Program-made: the position numbers and the translations under genes
From: Paenibacillus mucilaginosus 3016
Lineage (GTDB): Bacteria > Bacillota > Bacilli > Paenibacillales > NBRC-103111
Reading direction: 5' to 3'
NCBI RefSeq assembly: GCF_000250655.1
Contig: NC_016935.1
Location: 3,428,001-3,492,000 of the forward strand
DNA length: 64,000 bases
Notes under the pieces: model-generated
What the model saw: the letters and a program-made list of their open reading frames with translations, nothing else
Database searches by the model: none
What the model was told of the DNA's origin: nothing
Shown here: positions 41,988 to 51,362 of the stretch, piece after piece
Numbering within the stretch: position 1 is the first letter of the stretch
Layout: each line of letters starts with the position of its first letter

Positions 41988-42789
41988 TCGAATCGTAACG
42001 ACGAAACACGAGGAAGTCGCCCAGCTCCAAGCGCGGACGACGATCGCCGAGATGGAGAAGATCATTGCGGCGCTGCCGCCGACGCTTGGCTTTGAGCGGG
42101 CCCTCGGGGCAGGCCGCCAGCGCAGCATGGGGCTCATCGCCGAGGTGAAGAAGGCCTCGCCTTCCAAAGGCCTCATCCGGGAAGACTTCGAGCCCGTGTC
42201 ACTGGCCCGAGCTTATGAACAGGCCGGAGCCGACTGCATCTCGGTGCTGACCGACGTGCAGTATTTTCAGGGGGCGAACGAGTACCTCACGCGTGTAAGG
42301 GAGGCGGTGAACGTTCCGCTGCTGCGCAAGGATTTCACCATCGACCCGTACCAGATCTATGAAGCCCGCTGTATCGGTGCGGATGCGATCCTGCTGATTG
42401 CGGCGATCCTGACGACGGAGCAGATGCGCGAATATCAGCAGACGGCGCGCAGCATCGGACTTGACGTGCTGATCGAAGTGCATGACAAGGAAGAGCTGGA
42501 CCGCGTGCTGGAGCTGTCCCCGACGATGGTGGGCATCAACAACCGGAACCTGCGCACTTTCGTGACAGATCTTCATACGACCGAAGAACTCATTCAATAT
42601 ATACCTAAAGACGTAACGGTAGTCAGCGAGAGCGGCATCTCCCGCAGCGAAGAGATTACATACCTGGAGTCGATCGGCGCCAGGGCCGTGCTTGTCGGCG
42701 AGCACTTCATGAGGCAGGAGAGCGTAGGCCGGGCGGTCGACGACCTGCTGGGAGTCCGGCCGGAAGCTTCGGCTTCCAGGGAGCTGTAA
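41977..42789 (+). CDS. trpC: Indole-3-glycerol phosphate synthase
   Basis: A 270-aa TIM-barrel enzyme closing the indole ring. EVKKASPSKGLI, SVLTDVQYFQG, LRKDFTIDPYQI, EVHDKEEL and VGINNRNLRTF are in order. Starts inside the end of trpD (translational coupling). Confidence 0.96.
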   Translation: MFLDRIVTTKHEEVAQLQARTTIAEMEKIIAALPPTLGFERALGAGRQRSMGLIAEVKKASPSKGLIREDFEPVSLARAYEQAGADCISVLTDVQYFQGANEYLTRVREAVNVPLLRKDFTIDPYQIYEARCIGADAILLIAAILTTEQMREYQQTARSIGLDVLIEVHDKEELDRVLELSPTMVGINNRNLRTFVTDLHTTEELIQYIPKDVTVVSESGISRSEEITYLESIGARAVLVGEHFMRQESVGRAVDDLLGVRPEASASREL

Positions 42790-42791
42790 TC

Positions 42792-43478
42792 ATGGCCTTA
42801 GTCAAAATCTGCGGCCTTCAAACGCTCTCCCATGTGGAAGCGGTGGCCAAGCTGCCGGTGGATTACATTGGATTTGTCTTCGCACGCAGCAAGAGACAAG
42901 TAGCTCCCCGGACGGCCGGGGAGCTCATCCGCGCTATGCGGGATGCTTCTGCCGGCACGGCCAGCCGGCCGAAGGCTGCCGGCGTGTTCGTGAACCCGTC
43001 CATGGATGAGCTGGAAGCTGTCCTTGGCGAAGCTCCGCTGGATGTGGTGCAGCTGCATGGCCAGGAATCCCCTGCATTCTGCAGTGAGGTGAAAGAGCGG
43101 TGGCCGGCGGTTCAGGTGTTCAAGGTGTTCTCTCTGAGCGGTGGGGCTTCCGGGGAAGCCGGTGACGGCGGTGCCTTCCGGCTGGAGCCTTACCGCGGCG
43201 TTGTGGACGGGATGCTGATCGATACGTTCGACCCCGTATATGGGGGCGGCTCCGGTAAGACGTTTGCCTGGGATGCGATTCCACCCTATCTGGAGTGGTG
43301 CCGCGGGGCGGGCATTCCGCTGCTTGTAGCAGGCGGGCTGCAGCCGGGTAACGTAGGGGAGCTGCTTCGCACTTACGCACCGGACGGGGTGGATGTGTCG
43401 AGCGGCGTGGAGACCGAAGGGGTCAAGGATCTGGATAAAATCACAAGCTTTGTCGAAAGGGTGAGAAACGATGTTTAA
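42792..43478 (+). CDS. trpF: Phosphoribosylanthranilate isomerase
   Basis: A 228-aa TIM-barrel isomerase. KICGLQ (catalytic Cys), [22 protein letters not shown] and the C-terminal [14 protein letters not shown] are typical. Slightly longer than average (about 200-210) owing to a Gly/Ala-rich loop near residue 120 ([12 protein letters not shown]). Its end overlaps trpB by 8 bases. Confidence 0.94.
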   Translation: MALVKICGLQTLSHVEAVAKLPVDYIGFVFARSKRQVAPRTAGELIRAMRDASAGTASRPKAAGVFVNPSMDELEAVLGEAPLDVVQLHGQESPAFCSEVKERWPAVQVFKVFSLSGGASGEAGDGGAFRLEPYRGVVDGMLIDTFDPVYGGGSGKTFAWDAIPPYLEWCRGAGIPLLVAGGLQPGNVGELLRTYAPDGVDVSSGVETEGVKDLDKITSFVERVRNDV

Positions 43479-44671
43479 CGGACCGGATGAGTTCGGGCGC
43501 TTCGGCAAGTTCGGCGGGCGCTATGTTCCCGAAACGCTGATGAACGCACTGATCGAGCTGGAGGATGCGTTCAAAACGATCTCCAAAACTGACAAGTTTC
43601 AGGAGGAGCTGACCTATTGGCTTCACCGCTATTCCGGTCGTCCGACCTCCCTGTATTATGCAGGGCGTCTCACCGAGCACCTGGGCGGCGCCAAGGTGTA
43701 TTTGAAGCGCGAGGATTTGAATCATACGGGTGCGCACAAAATCAACAACGCGCTCGGACAGGGCCTTCTGGCCAAATATATGGGCAAGACGAAGATCATC
43801 GCCGAGACGGGAGCCGGCCAGCACGGTGTGGCGACCGCAACGGTGGCGGCGCTGCTCGGCTTCGAGTGCAAGGTGTTCATGGGCGAGGAAGACATGAAGC
43901 GCCAGCAGCTGAACGTCTTCCGCATGAACCTGCTCGGCACCGAGGTGGTGCCGGTGACCTCCGGTACCCGGACGCTGAAGGATGCCTGCAACGAGACGCT
44001 CCGCTACTGGGTATCCCACGTAGAGGATACGTTCTATATTCTCGGTTCGGCGACGGGACCGCACCCTTATCCGCTGATGGTCCGTGACTTCCAGCGCATT
44101 ATCGGCGATGAGGCGCGCCGTCAGATTCTCGAGCAGGAAGGCCGTCTGCCGGATACGGTGATTGCCGCAGTAGGCGGCGGCAGCAATGCGATAGGGATGT
44201 TCTATCCGTTCATCGGCGATGAGGCCGTGAAGCTGGTCGGGGTGGAAGCAGCAGGACACGGAATTAACACCGAGAAGCATGCGGCCACAATGACGATGGG
44301 CAGCAAGGGCGTGTTCCAGGGCTCCTACAGCTACCTGCTGCAGGATGAGCACGGACAGGTGCAGGAGGCCCACTCGATCTCTGCAGGACTGGATTATCCG
44401 GGCATCGGTCCGGAGCACTCCCATTTGATGGATACCGGCCGTGCCCAGTATGGTGCCGATTACGGATCATGAAGCGATGGAAGCGCTGAAGCTGCTGTGC
44501 CGGACGGAAGGCATCATCCCGGCTCTCGAAAGCGCTCATGCGATCGCCAAAACGATCAAACGCGCGCCGCAGATGGGCAAGGACCAGATCATCGTCGTCA
44601 GCCCGTCGGGCCGCGGGGACAAAGACGTGCATACGATCATGAGCCATATGGAAGGAGCTGTAGCGAAATGA
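43471..44671 (+). pseudogene. trpB: Tryptophan synthase beta chain with apparent one-base frameshift
   Basis: TrpB makes tryptophan from indole and serine with PLP. Residues 1-327 read normally, with the PLP lysine in [10 protein letters not shown] (Lys 90) and [10 protein letters not shown]. After AQY (codon at 44449) an extra G (44452) shifts the frame to an early stop at 44472. The other frame continues [16 protein letters not shown] to SPSGRGDKD (PLP-phosphate/ring contact) and stops at 44671, overlapping trpA. Joined, the protein would be 399 aa, the normal size. As written, the C-terminal fifth is lost. The rest of the operon is intact, so a base error is quite possible. Confidence 0.85.
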
Positions 44672-45501
44672 ACCGGATCGACGCCAAATTCGCTGCTCTG
44701 AAGGAGCAGGAGCTTACCGCATTCATTCCGTTCCTCACCATTGGTGACCCGGATGTCCGCACCTCGATCGACATCATTCACGAGCTGGAGAAGGCCGGCG
44801 CTTCCATGGTGGAGCTCGGCGTGCCTTATTCCGATCCGCTGGCCGACGGGCCGGTCATCCAGCGTTCCTCCATGCGGGCGCTCAAGGCGAACCGGATCAC
44901 GATTCTCGATGTGATCGGGGCCGCCAAGACGGCGAGGGAGGAAGGCAGCGAGCTGCCGTTCATTTTGTTTACCTATTATAATCCGGTGCTGCAAACCGGC
45001 CTTGACCGGATCTTCCCGCTTCTGGTGGAGAGCAGCATCAGCGGCCTCATTATCCCTGATCTGCCGATGGAAGAGGATGAGGAAGTGCGCCGGCTGGCGG
45101 AGCAGCACGGCATCCACCTGATTCCGCTGGTGGCGCCGACCTCCCGGGAGCGCGTGGAACGGATCGCTTCCAGAGCGAGCGGGTTCGTTTACTGCGTGTC
45201 CTCGCTTGGCGTGACCGGCACCCGGACCGAGTTCCATACGGGCATCGACGAGTTCCTGAGCACCGTCAAGGGAGCGACTTCGCTGCCGATCGCCATCGGC
45301 TTCGGCATCTCGACGCCGGAGCAGGTGGCCCGCTTCTCGGGGGTCTGCGACGGCATTGTCGTCGGCAGCGCCCTTGTGCGGACGGTCGAAGAGGCGCTGC
45401 CTCTGCTGTCCGAGCCGGCCTCCCGCAGAGAAGGACTCTTGCAAATTCATGATTTTGTGCGTACATTAGTGGGAAACGGTTCCGGCATCGTGCGGACCTG
45501 A
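44668..45501 (+). CDS. trpA: Tryptophan synthase alpha chain
   Basis: A 277-aa TIM barrel that cleaves indole-3-glycerol phosphate to indole. [18 protein letters not shown] with catalytic Glu and Asp, and [10 protein letters not shown] and SSLGVTGTR are present. ATG overlaps the stop of the trpB C-terminal frame (ATGA), supporting that trpB was read through to that point in the ancestor. Confidence 0.95.
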   Translation: MNRIDAKFAALKEQELTAFIPFLTIGDPDVRTSIDIIHELEKAGASMVELGVPYSDPLADGPVIQRSSMRALKANRITILDVIGAAKTAREEGSELPFILFTYYNPVLQTGLDRIFPLLVESSISGLIIPDLPMEEDEEVRRLAEQHGIHLIPLVAPTSRERVERIASRASGFVYCVSSLGVTGTRTEFHTGIDEFLSTVKGATSLPIAIGFGISTPEQVARFSGVCDGIVVGSALVRTVEEALPLLSEPASRREGLLQIHDFVRTLVGNGSGIVRT

Positions 45502-45524
45502 ATATGTAGGACGAGGTGACAGTA

Positions 45525-46625
45525 GTGCAGCCTAAGAAGAATATCGTGCATCTGCCGGTATACCAGCCCGGCAAACCTATGGAGGAAGTCAAACGGGAGC
45601 TTGGTCTGACGGAAGTCATCAAGCTTGCCTCCAACGAGAACCCGTTCGGGTGCTCGCCGAAGGCGAAAGAAGCGATCATCTCGGCAGTCGATAACGCCAG
45701 CATCTATCCGGACGGCGGAGCGGTCGACCTGACGGCGGCCGTGTCCGCCCATCTGGGCGTACAGCCGAACCAGGTGATCTTCGGAGCGGGCTCCGATGAA
45801 GTCATCCTGATGATTGCGCGCGCGTTCCTGACGCCGGAAGACGAAACGATCACGGCTTTCCCGACATTCCCGCAGTACAAGCATAATGCGGAAGTCGAGG
45901 GAGCGGCGGTCATCGAAGTGCCGGTGGACGAGGAAGGCAGGCATGATTTGAAGGCGATGCTCGCGAAGGTGAACGAGAAGACGAAGATCGTCTGGATCTG
46001 CAACCCGAACAACCCGACAGGGACCATGCTCAGCGAAGCCGAAATTACGGCGTTCCTCGACGCGGTTCCTTCGCGTGTCATGGTCATTCTCGACGAGGCT
46101 TATGCCGAGTACAACGTCACAGGCGAATACCCGGACAGCATCTCGCTGCTTCAGAAGTACAACAATATCGTTGTGCTCCGCACGTTCTCCAAGATCTACG
46201 GTCTGGCTTCCCTGCGCATCGGCTTCGGTGTGGGTCATCCGGATGTGATCCGTTCGGTGAACCAGGTGCGCGAGCCGTTCAACACGACCGGCTTCGCCCA
46301 GAAGGCAGCCTTGGCCGCCGTTAACGATCAATCGTTCATCGAGAGCTGCCGTGAGGCGAATGCGGCGGGCATTCAGCAGCTGAATGCGGCTTTTGACAAG
46401 CTCGGACTCCGCTATTTTGATGCGCACGGCAACTTTGTCATGGTAGATGTGGAGCGCCCGGGCGGAGAAGTGTTCCAGGGGCTGCTGCGCAAAGGCATTA
46501 TTGTCCGCCACGACCCGAGCTGGGGATATCCGACGAGAATCCGTGTGACGGTGGGCAGCACGGAGCAGAACGAGAAGTTCCTGAAGGCGCTGGAAGAGGT
46601 TCTGAGCGAAGTGGCGGTTTCATGA
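45525..46625 (+). CDS. hisC: Histidinol-phosphate / aromatic aminotransferase
   Basis: A 366-aa PLP aminotransferase of the HisC family, which in Bacillus also acts in tyrosine and phenylalanine synthesis. ASNENPFGCSP, NPNNPTGT, DEAYAEY, and the PLP lysine in TFSKIYGLASLRIG. GAGGTG six bases before GTG 45525 decides this start over GTG 45516. Placement in the trp operon matches B. subtilis. Confidence 0.93.
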   Translation: MQPKKNIVHLPVYQPGKPMEEVKRELGLTEVIKLASNENPFGCSPKAKEAIISAVDNASIYPDGGAVDLTAAVSAHLGVQPNQVIFGAGSDEVILMIARAFLTPEDETITAFPTFPQYKHNAEVEGAAVIEVPVDEEGRHDLKAMLAKVNEKTKIVWICNPNNPTGTMLSEAEITAFLDAVPSRVMVILDEAYAEYNVTGEYPDSISLLQKYNNIVVLRTFSKIYGLASLRIGFGVGHPDVIRSVNQVREPFNTTGFAQKAALAAVNDQSFIESCREANAAGIQQLNAAFDKLGLRYFDAHGNFVMVDVERPGGEVFQGLLRKGIIVRHDPSWGYPTRIRVTVGSTEQNEKFLKALEEVLSEVAVS

Positions 46626-47710
46626 CGAAAATCGCAATCTACGGAGTCGGTCTCATCGGCGGGTCCCTGGCCCTGTGCTTCAAGGGCAAGCCGGGGCTCA
46701 CGGTTGTAGGCCACTCCGGCAATCCCGCCTCAGTGGCCAAATACCTCAAACGCGGCGTGGTCGACCATGCGACCACCTCGTTTGAAGAAGCGGCCGCCGA
46801 TGCGGATTTTATTTTCCTGTGCGTCCCGGTGGGCAACCTGAACGAGTATCTGGAGAAGCTCGCTTCCCTGCCGCTCAAGCCGGGCTGCATCATCACCGAC
46901 GTCGGCAGCACCAAGGCGTCGGTATCCGCCTTCGCCGCACAGCTGCGTCTGTCCGGCGCCTGCTTCATTGGCGGCCATCCGATGGCCGGCAAGGAAAAGT
47001 CGGGCGTGGAGGCGGCTTCGTCGCTGCTCTTCGAGAACGCGTTCTACGTGCTGACGCCGGACCACGACACCCCGGCGGAGGCCTATGAGCGTCTCGCCGT
47101 GCTGCTGCAGCATACGAAGGCCCAGCTCGTGAAGGTGGAGGCAGGTCTGCATGACGAGATTGTCGGCGCCATCTCGCACCTGCCGCATATCATTGCCGTT
47201 GCTCTGGTGAACCAAATAGCAAAGTACAATGAGGCGAACCCTCTCTACCGCGATCTGGCGGCTGGAGGCTTCCGCGACATCACACGGATCGCCTCAAGCG
47301 ATCCGATCATCTGGCGCGATATTCTCATCAATAACAAGAAGGTAGTCCTTCAACTGCTTCAGGACTGGAACGAGGAAATCCTCTCGTTCATCCGTCTGCT
47401 GGAGGCGGAGGACGGGGAAGGGATTGAGCGGGAATTCCAGCTCGCCAATACGTTCCGCAGCGAGCTGCCGGAGCGCCGCAAAGGCGTCATTCATTCCTTC
47501 TATGACATTTATATCGAAGTTCCCGACCATCCGGGGATTATCGGGCAGATCACTACTTTGCTCGGAAGCCACCGGGTGAATCTCAGCAATATCCAAATCA
47601 TCGAAAGCAGGGAAGACGTCCCGGGCGTGCTCCGGCTCTCCTTCAGGGAAGAAGAGCAGATGGACAAAGCCCTGGAGCTCCTCAAAGAAGACTACGCGGT
47701 TCACGTGTAG
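46622..47710 (+). CDS. tyrA: Prephenate dehydrogenase with ACT domain
   Basis: A 362-aa NAD enzyme making 4-hydroxyphenylpyruvate for tyrosine. Rossmann GVGLIGGS near residue 8, TDVGSTKASV and the substrate block GGHPMAGKEKSGVEAA. C-terminal ACT domain from about residue 295 (YIEVPDHPGIIGQITTLLG), probably for feedback. Starts 4 bases inside hisC. In B. subtilis aroA (aroE) would follow; it is not here. Confidence 0.94.
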   Translation: MTKIAIYGVGLIGGSLALCFKGKPGLTVVGHSGNPASVAKYLKRGVVDHATTSFEEAAADADFIFLCVPVGNLNEYLEKLASLPLKPGCIITDVGSTKASVSAFAAQLRLSGACFIGGHPMAGKEKSGVEAASSLLFENAFYVLTPDHDTPAEAYERLAVLLQHTKAQLVKVEAGLHDEIVGAISHLPHIIAVALVNQIAKYNEANPLYRDLAAGGFRDITRIASSDPIIWRDILINNKKVVLQLLQDWNEEILSFIRLLEAEDGEGIEREFQLANTFRSELPERRKGVIHSFYDIYIEVPDHPGIIGQITTLLGSHRVNLSNIQIIESREDVPGVLRLSFREEEQMDKALELLKEDYAVHV

Positions 47711-47719
47711 TCTTTTTTT
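47690..47719 (+). terminator. Intrinsic terminator of the trp operon, overlapping the tyrA stop
   Basis: AGACTAC and GTAGTCT pair around CGCGGTTCAC, then seven T; the stop codon of tyrA is in the second arm. Confidence 0.82.
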
Positions 47720-47795
47720 CTTGAGTATCGTTAAGGAGCGGCTGTAGGAAGAATAAACAGGGGAGGGGAGCCCCGATAAAAAAACTTCAAAAAGG

Positions 47796-47810
47796 GGGAA
47801 ACGTTTTCAA
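47796..47810 (+). promoter_or_regulatory. Possible cre-like palindrome
   Basis: GGGAAACGTTTTCAA resembles the CcpA site core (AAACGTTT) but lacks the conserved TG at the left. It lies 9 bases before the -35 below. Weak. Confidence 0.3.
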
Positions 47811-47818
47811 AAAAAGTA

Positions 47819-47847
47819 TTGACTTATTGTAACCGTATACATATAAT
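47819..47847 (+). promoter_or_regulatory. Strong sigma-A promoter
   Basis: TTGACT (47819-47824), spacer 17, TATAAT (47842-47847). Start near 47854. Only a short non-coding stretch lies between it and a terminator. Confidence 0.85.
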
Positions 47848-47853
47848 AAAAGT

Positions 47854-47932
47854 ACAGTATGGTTTCTCTCCACTCCTATCCGAATAATGGCACTATGTGC
47901 AACCGCCTGAATCATTCAGGCGGTCTTTTTTT
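47854..47932 (+). ncRNA. Candidate small RNA of about 80 bases (promoter-to-terminator unit)
   Basis: From the promoter start to the end of a terminator (stem CCGCCTGA/TCAGGCGG, loop ATCAT, then TCTTTTTTT) there are about 80 bases. No ribosome site or convincing peptide is inside. It could be an independent small RNA or the attenuated leader of the sigma-factor gene 270 bases on. The rest of 47933-48201 shows no gene. Confidence 0.5.
47901..47932 (+). terminator. Intrinsic terminator of the 47854 RNA
   Basis: Perfect 8-bp stem CCGCCTGA/TCAGGCGG with a 5-base loop, then TCTTTTTTT. Confidence 0.88.
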
Positions 47933-48201
47933 GTTCCCGGGGCATAGCTTGAAAGCGGTGATTGGCCGAGTGAACATCACATCCTGCTGGGAATTCCAAG
48001 AAACTTGTCGAGAAAGCAGGATTTTTCGTTCTTTGCATCGAATCAATACAAGCGGAACTCCGGCCAGAATTTGCTGTGCCGCCGCGGTACCGTTTTCTTC
48101 ATTTTATTTTAAGAATACGCGCAACTTTTCTGCTCCCAGGGCAGTACAATGAGGTAGCATCGCTGGGAGTGTGCAGGATTGTCAAGGAGGGTCGCTTCAG
48201 G

Positions 48202-48795
48202 ATGACCGATTCCCAGTTGATTCGTGAGATCAAAGACGGCAACGTCCAACTATATGATGAACTCATGCGCCGTTACGAGCGCAAGATTCTCGCTTTTATT
48301 TTTCATATGCTCAAGAGCTCCCAGATGGAGTCGCTTGCGGAGGACCTGTGCAACGAGACGTTCTACAAGGCCTACCGCAGTCTGCACTCGTTCCGGGAAG
48401 TGGAGGCCACCTTCTCCACCTGGCTCTACACCATTGCTCGCAATACGGTGCTCAGTGAGCTGCGCAAGCATAAGAATACGAAGGTTTCTTTGGAGCAAAG
48501 CGGCTATACGCCTACCACGTCGATTGAAACGCTGCCGGAGCAGACGGTCCTTCGCAACGAGAAGGTATCTCTGGTCCGGGATGCGATCAACAACCTGCCG
48601 GAGAAGCAGCGTTCCGCGCTGATTCTGCGGGAATACGACCAGCTCGACTACCAGGAGATTGCGAACATACTCGGCCAGACGGTCAGTTCCGTGAAATCTT
48701 TGTTATTCCGGGCCCGGGCCAGCGTGAAGCTTCAGTTGGAACCATACTTTCTTGAACCTATCTTTGAGGAGTATGAGGGGATGAATGGCAGATGA
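48202..48795 (+). CDS. ECF-family RNA polymerase sigma factor
   Basis: A 197-aa sigma-70 of the ECF (group 4) type. Region 2 near residues 20-85 (LYDELMRRYERKILAFIFHML, AEDLCNETFYKAYRSL, FSTWLYTIARN) and region 4 near residues 130-180 (LPEKQRSALILREYDQLDYQEIANILGQTVSSVKSLLFRAR, in parts). A sequence like an ECF -35 (CAACTTTT, about 48121) lies upstream and might indicate self-control, which is weak. GGAGGG about 10 bases before ATG 48202. Overlaps the anti-sigma gene by 4 bases. Confidence 0.92.
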   Translation: MTDSQLIREIKDGNVQLYDELMRRYERKILAFIFHMLKSSQMESLAEDLCNETFYKAYRSLHSFREVEATFSTWLYTIARNTVLSELRKHKNTKVSLEQSGYTPTTSIETLPEQTVLRNEKVSLVRDAINNLPEKQRSALILREYDQLDYQEIANILGQTVSSVKSLLFRARASVKLQLEPYFLEPIFEEYEGMNGR

Positions 48796-49415
48796 AGTGT
48801 GAAGACATCCATGAATGGCTCGGCGTATACTGGGACCTGCCCGAGAACGATCCGAACCGCGAGAGCGTAGACCGGCATATTCACAGCTGTCCGGATTGCG
48901 CGGAGGAATTTGAGATTTGGCAGGAGAGCACGGAGCTGATCCGTTCGGCTGCAGGGCAGGAGGAGCTTCCGGGGCCTGCGGTATCCGTATCTTCGAATGT
49001 CATGAGCCGCATTTATGCGGACGAGTCCTGGCGGGTGCCGGTAGGGGAGAAGCTGTATGACTTCTCGGGAAAGCTGCGCCGCAACCTGACCGCTCTGGTC
49101 GGCCTCAGTATCGCCGCCTTCCTGTTCACCTTCTTCCTCTCGCTGAACGGGGACCCGGCACCGCAGACGGGGCTGGTGAAGGAAGCATCGATTTTCGGCC
49201 GGATCGGGGATCCGATCGCAGCCTCCTCCGGACAGGAGTCGATGAATGTGCGCTCCATGCCGACGGCGGTAGCCTCGCTGAAGGGGTTCAACGAACCGTT
49301 CATGTACTCGGTCGGACCGATTCATACCGTACGGGATTATCTGCTGTTCATATCCCTGCTGGGATTAACAGCCACGCTGCTGACCATGAACTGGCTGTTC
49401 CGTACGCGCAAGTAA
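48792..49415 (+). CDS. Anti-sigma factor with zinc-finger (ZAS-type) domain
   Basis: A 207-aa membrane protein co-encoded with the ECF sigma factor (ATGA overlap). The N-terminal cytosolic domain has HIHSCPDC (HxxxCxxC, residues about 30-37), the ZAS zinc motif that holds the sigma factor. Two hydrophobic segments follow (about residues 100-118 and 178-200). Release probably needs proteolysis; PrsW at 11.0 kb is a candidate first protease, by analogy to RsiW. Confidence 0.85.
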   Translation: MKCEDIHEWLGVYWDLPENDPNRESVDRHIHSCPDCAEEFEIWQESTELIRSAAGQEELPGPAVSVSSNVMSRIYADESWRVPVGEKLYDFSGKLRRNLTALVGLSIAAFLFTFFLSLNGDPAPQTGLVKEASIFGRIGDPIAASSGQESMNVRSMPTAVASLKGFNEPFMYSVGPIHTVRDYLLFISLLGLTATLLTMNWLFRTRK

Positions 49416-49446
49416 CAGAATTGAACGAAGCACGGGAGTGACTGCA

Positions 49447-50043
49447 ATGACGATTCTTGGATTGATCCGGCACGGCACGACGGAATGGAATCTCGAAGGC
49501 CGGATGCAGGGGCAGATGGACACGCCGCTCGCCGAAGTGGGCCGGATGCAGGCCCGTCTGCTGGCCAAGCGGCTGCAGGGGGAGGCATGGGACGGCATCC
49601 TCTGCAGCGATCTGATCCGTGCGCGGGAGACCGCCGAGACGATCTCGCAGGTGACCGGCATCCCGCTGCTCGGCACCGATCAGCGATTGAGGGAACGGGC
49701 GTTCGGAGAGCTGGAGGGGACGACGGTCGCGGACCGGGTGGCCCGCTGGGGGGAGAACTGGCGGGAGCAGGATCTTGGCATGGAGAAGGATGAAGACCTG
49801 CTTGCCCGGTGGAACGCCTTCCTGCTGGATACCGAACGTGAGCATGCCGGGAAGCGGCTTCTCATCGTGAGCCACGGAGGCTATATTGCTCCGGTGCTCG
49901 CCCGGTTCCTCGGGCGGACGATCGACGAGCACTTGAAGAATACGTCGCTGACGGTCGTGGAACGGCTGGAGGCACAGTGGAGCTGCAGTCTTCTGAACTG
50001 CACGCTGCATCTGAAGGAACTGGAAGAAGGGGCGGTGGGCTGA
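49447..50043 (+). CDS. Histidine phosphatase family protein
   Basis: A 198-aa phosphatase of the phosphoglycerate mutase-like fold. The phosphohistidine motif LIRHGTTEWN is near residue 7, the second catalytic His in VSHGGYI near residue 140, and Glu in RERAFGELEG near residue 82. PhoE-type broad phosphatases and CobC are possible; substrate unknown. GGAGTG before ATG 49447. Terminator follows. Confidence 0.88.
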   Translation: MTILGLIRHGTTEWNLEGRMQGQMDTPLAEVGRMQARLLAKRLQGEAWDGILCSDLIRARETAETISQVTGIPLLGTDQRLRERAFGELEGTTVADRVARWGENWREQDLGMEKDEDLLARWNAFLLDTEREHAGKRLLIVSHGGYIAPVLARFLGRTIDEHLKNTSLTVVERLEAQWSCSLLNCTLHLKELEEGAVG

Positions 50044-50068
50044 GCCTGCCGATTCCTGTATTAGAGAG

Positions 50069-50102
50069 AAGGAGAGCACTTTGGTGCTCTTCCTTTTTTT
50101 TG
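50069..50102 (+). terminator. Intrinsic terminator after the histidine phosphatase gene
   Basis: AAGGAGAGCAC and GTGCTCTTCCTT pair with loop TTTG, then T-run. Confidence 0.9.
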
Positions 50103-50182
50103 TCCCTACGTTTAAATCCGGCATAAATTCCCATAATGGGTACTAAGAAAGTGTGGCACCCGAAGTGCTGGAGGGACAAAGC

Positions 50183-51310
50183 ATGAATCTTGCCGACATG
50201 TTGTGTTACGCGGATATTCATGAGCTGAGCCGCATTGCCGGCACATACAAGTGCGAGTGCAACGGGCATTCCAAGAACGAGCTGATCCAGTCGATCCTGT
50301 CCACGGTAGGCCGCAGGGATGTCTTCGAGCATCAGGTGGGCAGTTTGTCCATAGAAGATATCCGCTTCTTGAACTCGCTGCTCTTCGATACGCGGGATAC
50401 CTTCTCCCTGGAAGAGCTGACGGCGAGGGTTCAGCAAAGCCGATTCACAAAGGAGGGGGATGAGGACCCGGGCAGCCCCCGCGAAGCCATTGTCCGCTTC
50501 AAGCAGCGGGGCTGGCTGTTCAGCGGGTATTCGCAGCAGACGCGGTATCTTTTCCAGGTGCCGGCCGATCTGAAGCGCCGCTTTATCGGCGTGCTGGCCA
50601 AGCAGTTCGGCGAGCGGCTGGTCCGGACGGAGGAACCGCCGGTGTACCGCGACGAACAGAAGCTGCTGCTGGACGACATCCTGGCGTTTCTGCAGGTGCT
50701 GCGGGATCAGGATGTGACGCTTACGGCCGAAGGCGCCATGTATAAGAGAAACCTGACGGGCATCCTCGACCGGTTCGCCGTAAGGGAGGAACCGCTCGGG
50801 AGGACGGCGTGGAGGTTCGGCTACGGCCGGATGTTCCGCGATTATCCGAACCGTTTCTCTTTCATTTATGACTACTGCTACTACAGCGATCTGATTTCGG
50901 AGCACGGCGGGCGTCTGACGCTGACCGAACACGGGCGTATGCGGCTGCAGGAAACGCGGCGCGAAGATCCGGTTCAAGTGTACCGATTCTGGTTAAGGCT
51001 CTATAAAGGTCCGATTCCCCCGCTGCAATCGCTGGTCCAGTGGCTCGGCCGGCTCTGTCCCGAGTGGGTGACCTACACCTCGCTGCAGGAGGTGCTCGGC
51101 CCCCTGATTCGTCCGTTCTATTACGATTCGGCGGAGTCGATCCTGGAGCAACGGGTGCTGCAGATGATGATGCACCTCGGGCTGCTGCGGATCGGTGAAG
51201 ATCCGCAGCACGGCACGGTCATCAAGATGACGAAGCTCGGCACAAGCATTGTGGAAGGCACCTATGTTGCGGAAGAGGACAAGATCGAGATCCCGTTTGA
51301 CAAAGCTTAA
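50183..51310 (+). CDS. Hypothetical protein with SAP/Rho-N-like start
   Basis: A 375-aa soluble protein I do not recognise in full. The N-terminal 35 residues (MLCYADIHELSRIAGTYKCECNGHSKNELIQSIL, in parts) look like a SAP/Rho-N helix-extension-helix, often nucleic-acid binding. The rest has winged-helix-like pieces (LTLTEHGRMRLQ, ILEQRVLQMMMHLGLLRIGE) and resembles the N-terminal part of XPB-like helicases without a motor. No Walker motifs. ATG 50183 has a fair AGGGAC site. Stands alone. Confidence 0.6.
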   Translation: MNLADMLCYADIHELSRIAGTYKCECNGHSKNELIQSILSTVGRRDVFEHQVGSLSIEDIRFLNSLLFDTRDTFSLEELTARVQQSRFTKEGDEDPGSPREAIVRFKQRGWLFSGYSQQTRYLFQVPADLKRRFIGVLAKQFGERLVRTEEPPVYRDEQKLLLDDILAFLQVLRDQDVTLTAEGAMYKRNLTGILDRFAVREEPLGRTAWRFGYGRMFRDYPNRFSFIYDYCYYSDLISEHGGRLTLTEHGRMRLQETRREDPVQVYRFWLRLYKGPIPPLQSLVQWLGRLCPEWVTYTSLQEVLGPLIRPFYYDSAESILEQRVLQMMMHLGLLRIGEDPQHGTVIKMTKLGTSIVEGTYVAEEDKIEIPFDKA

Positions 51311-51362
51311 AGGCGCCTGCTACAATCACTCCATTTCAATCATGAACAGGGAGTGAATGCTC

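Noticed and set aside
44441-44671. The trpB C-terminal frame as a separate small gene
   Set aside because: No ribosome site, and its sequence is exactly the missing end of TrpB.
47859-48152. A 97-codon frame in the gap after tyrA
   Set aside because: It runs through a perfect terminator, has no ribosome site, and has no protein-like composition.
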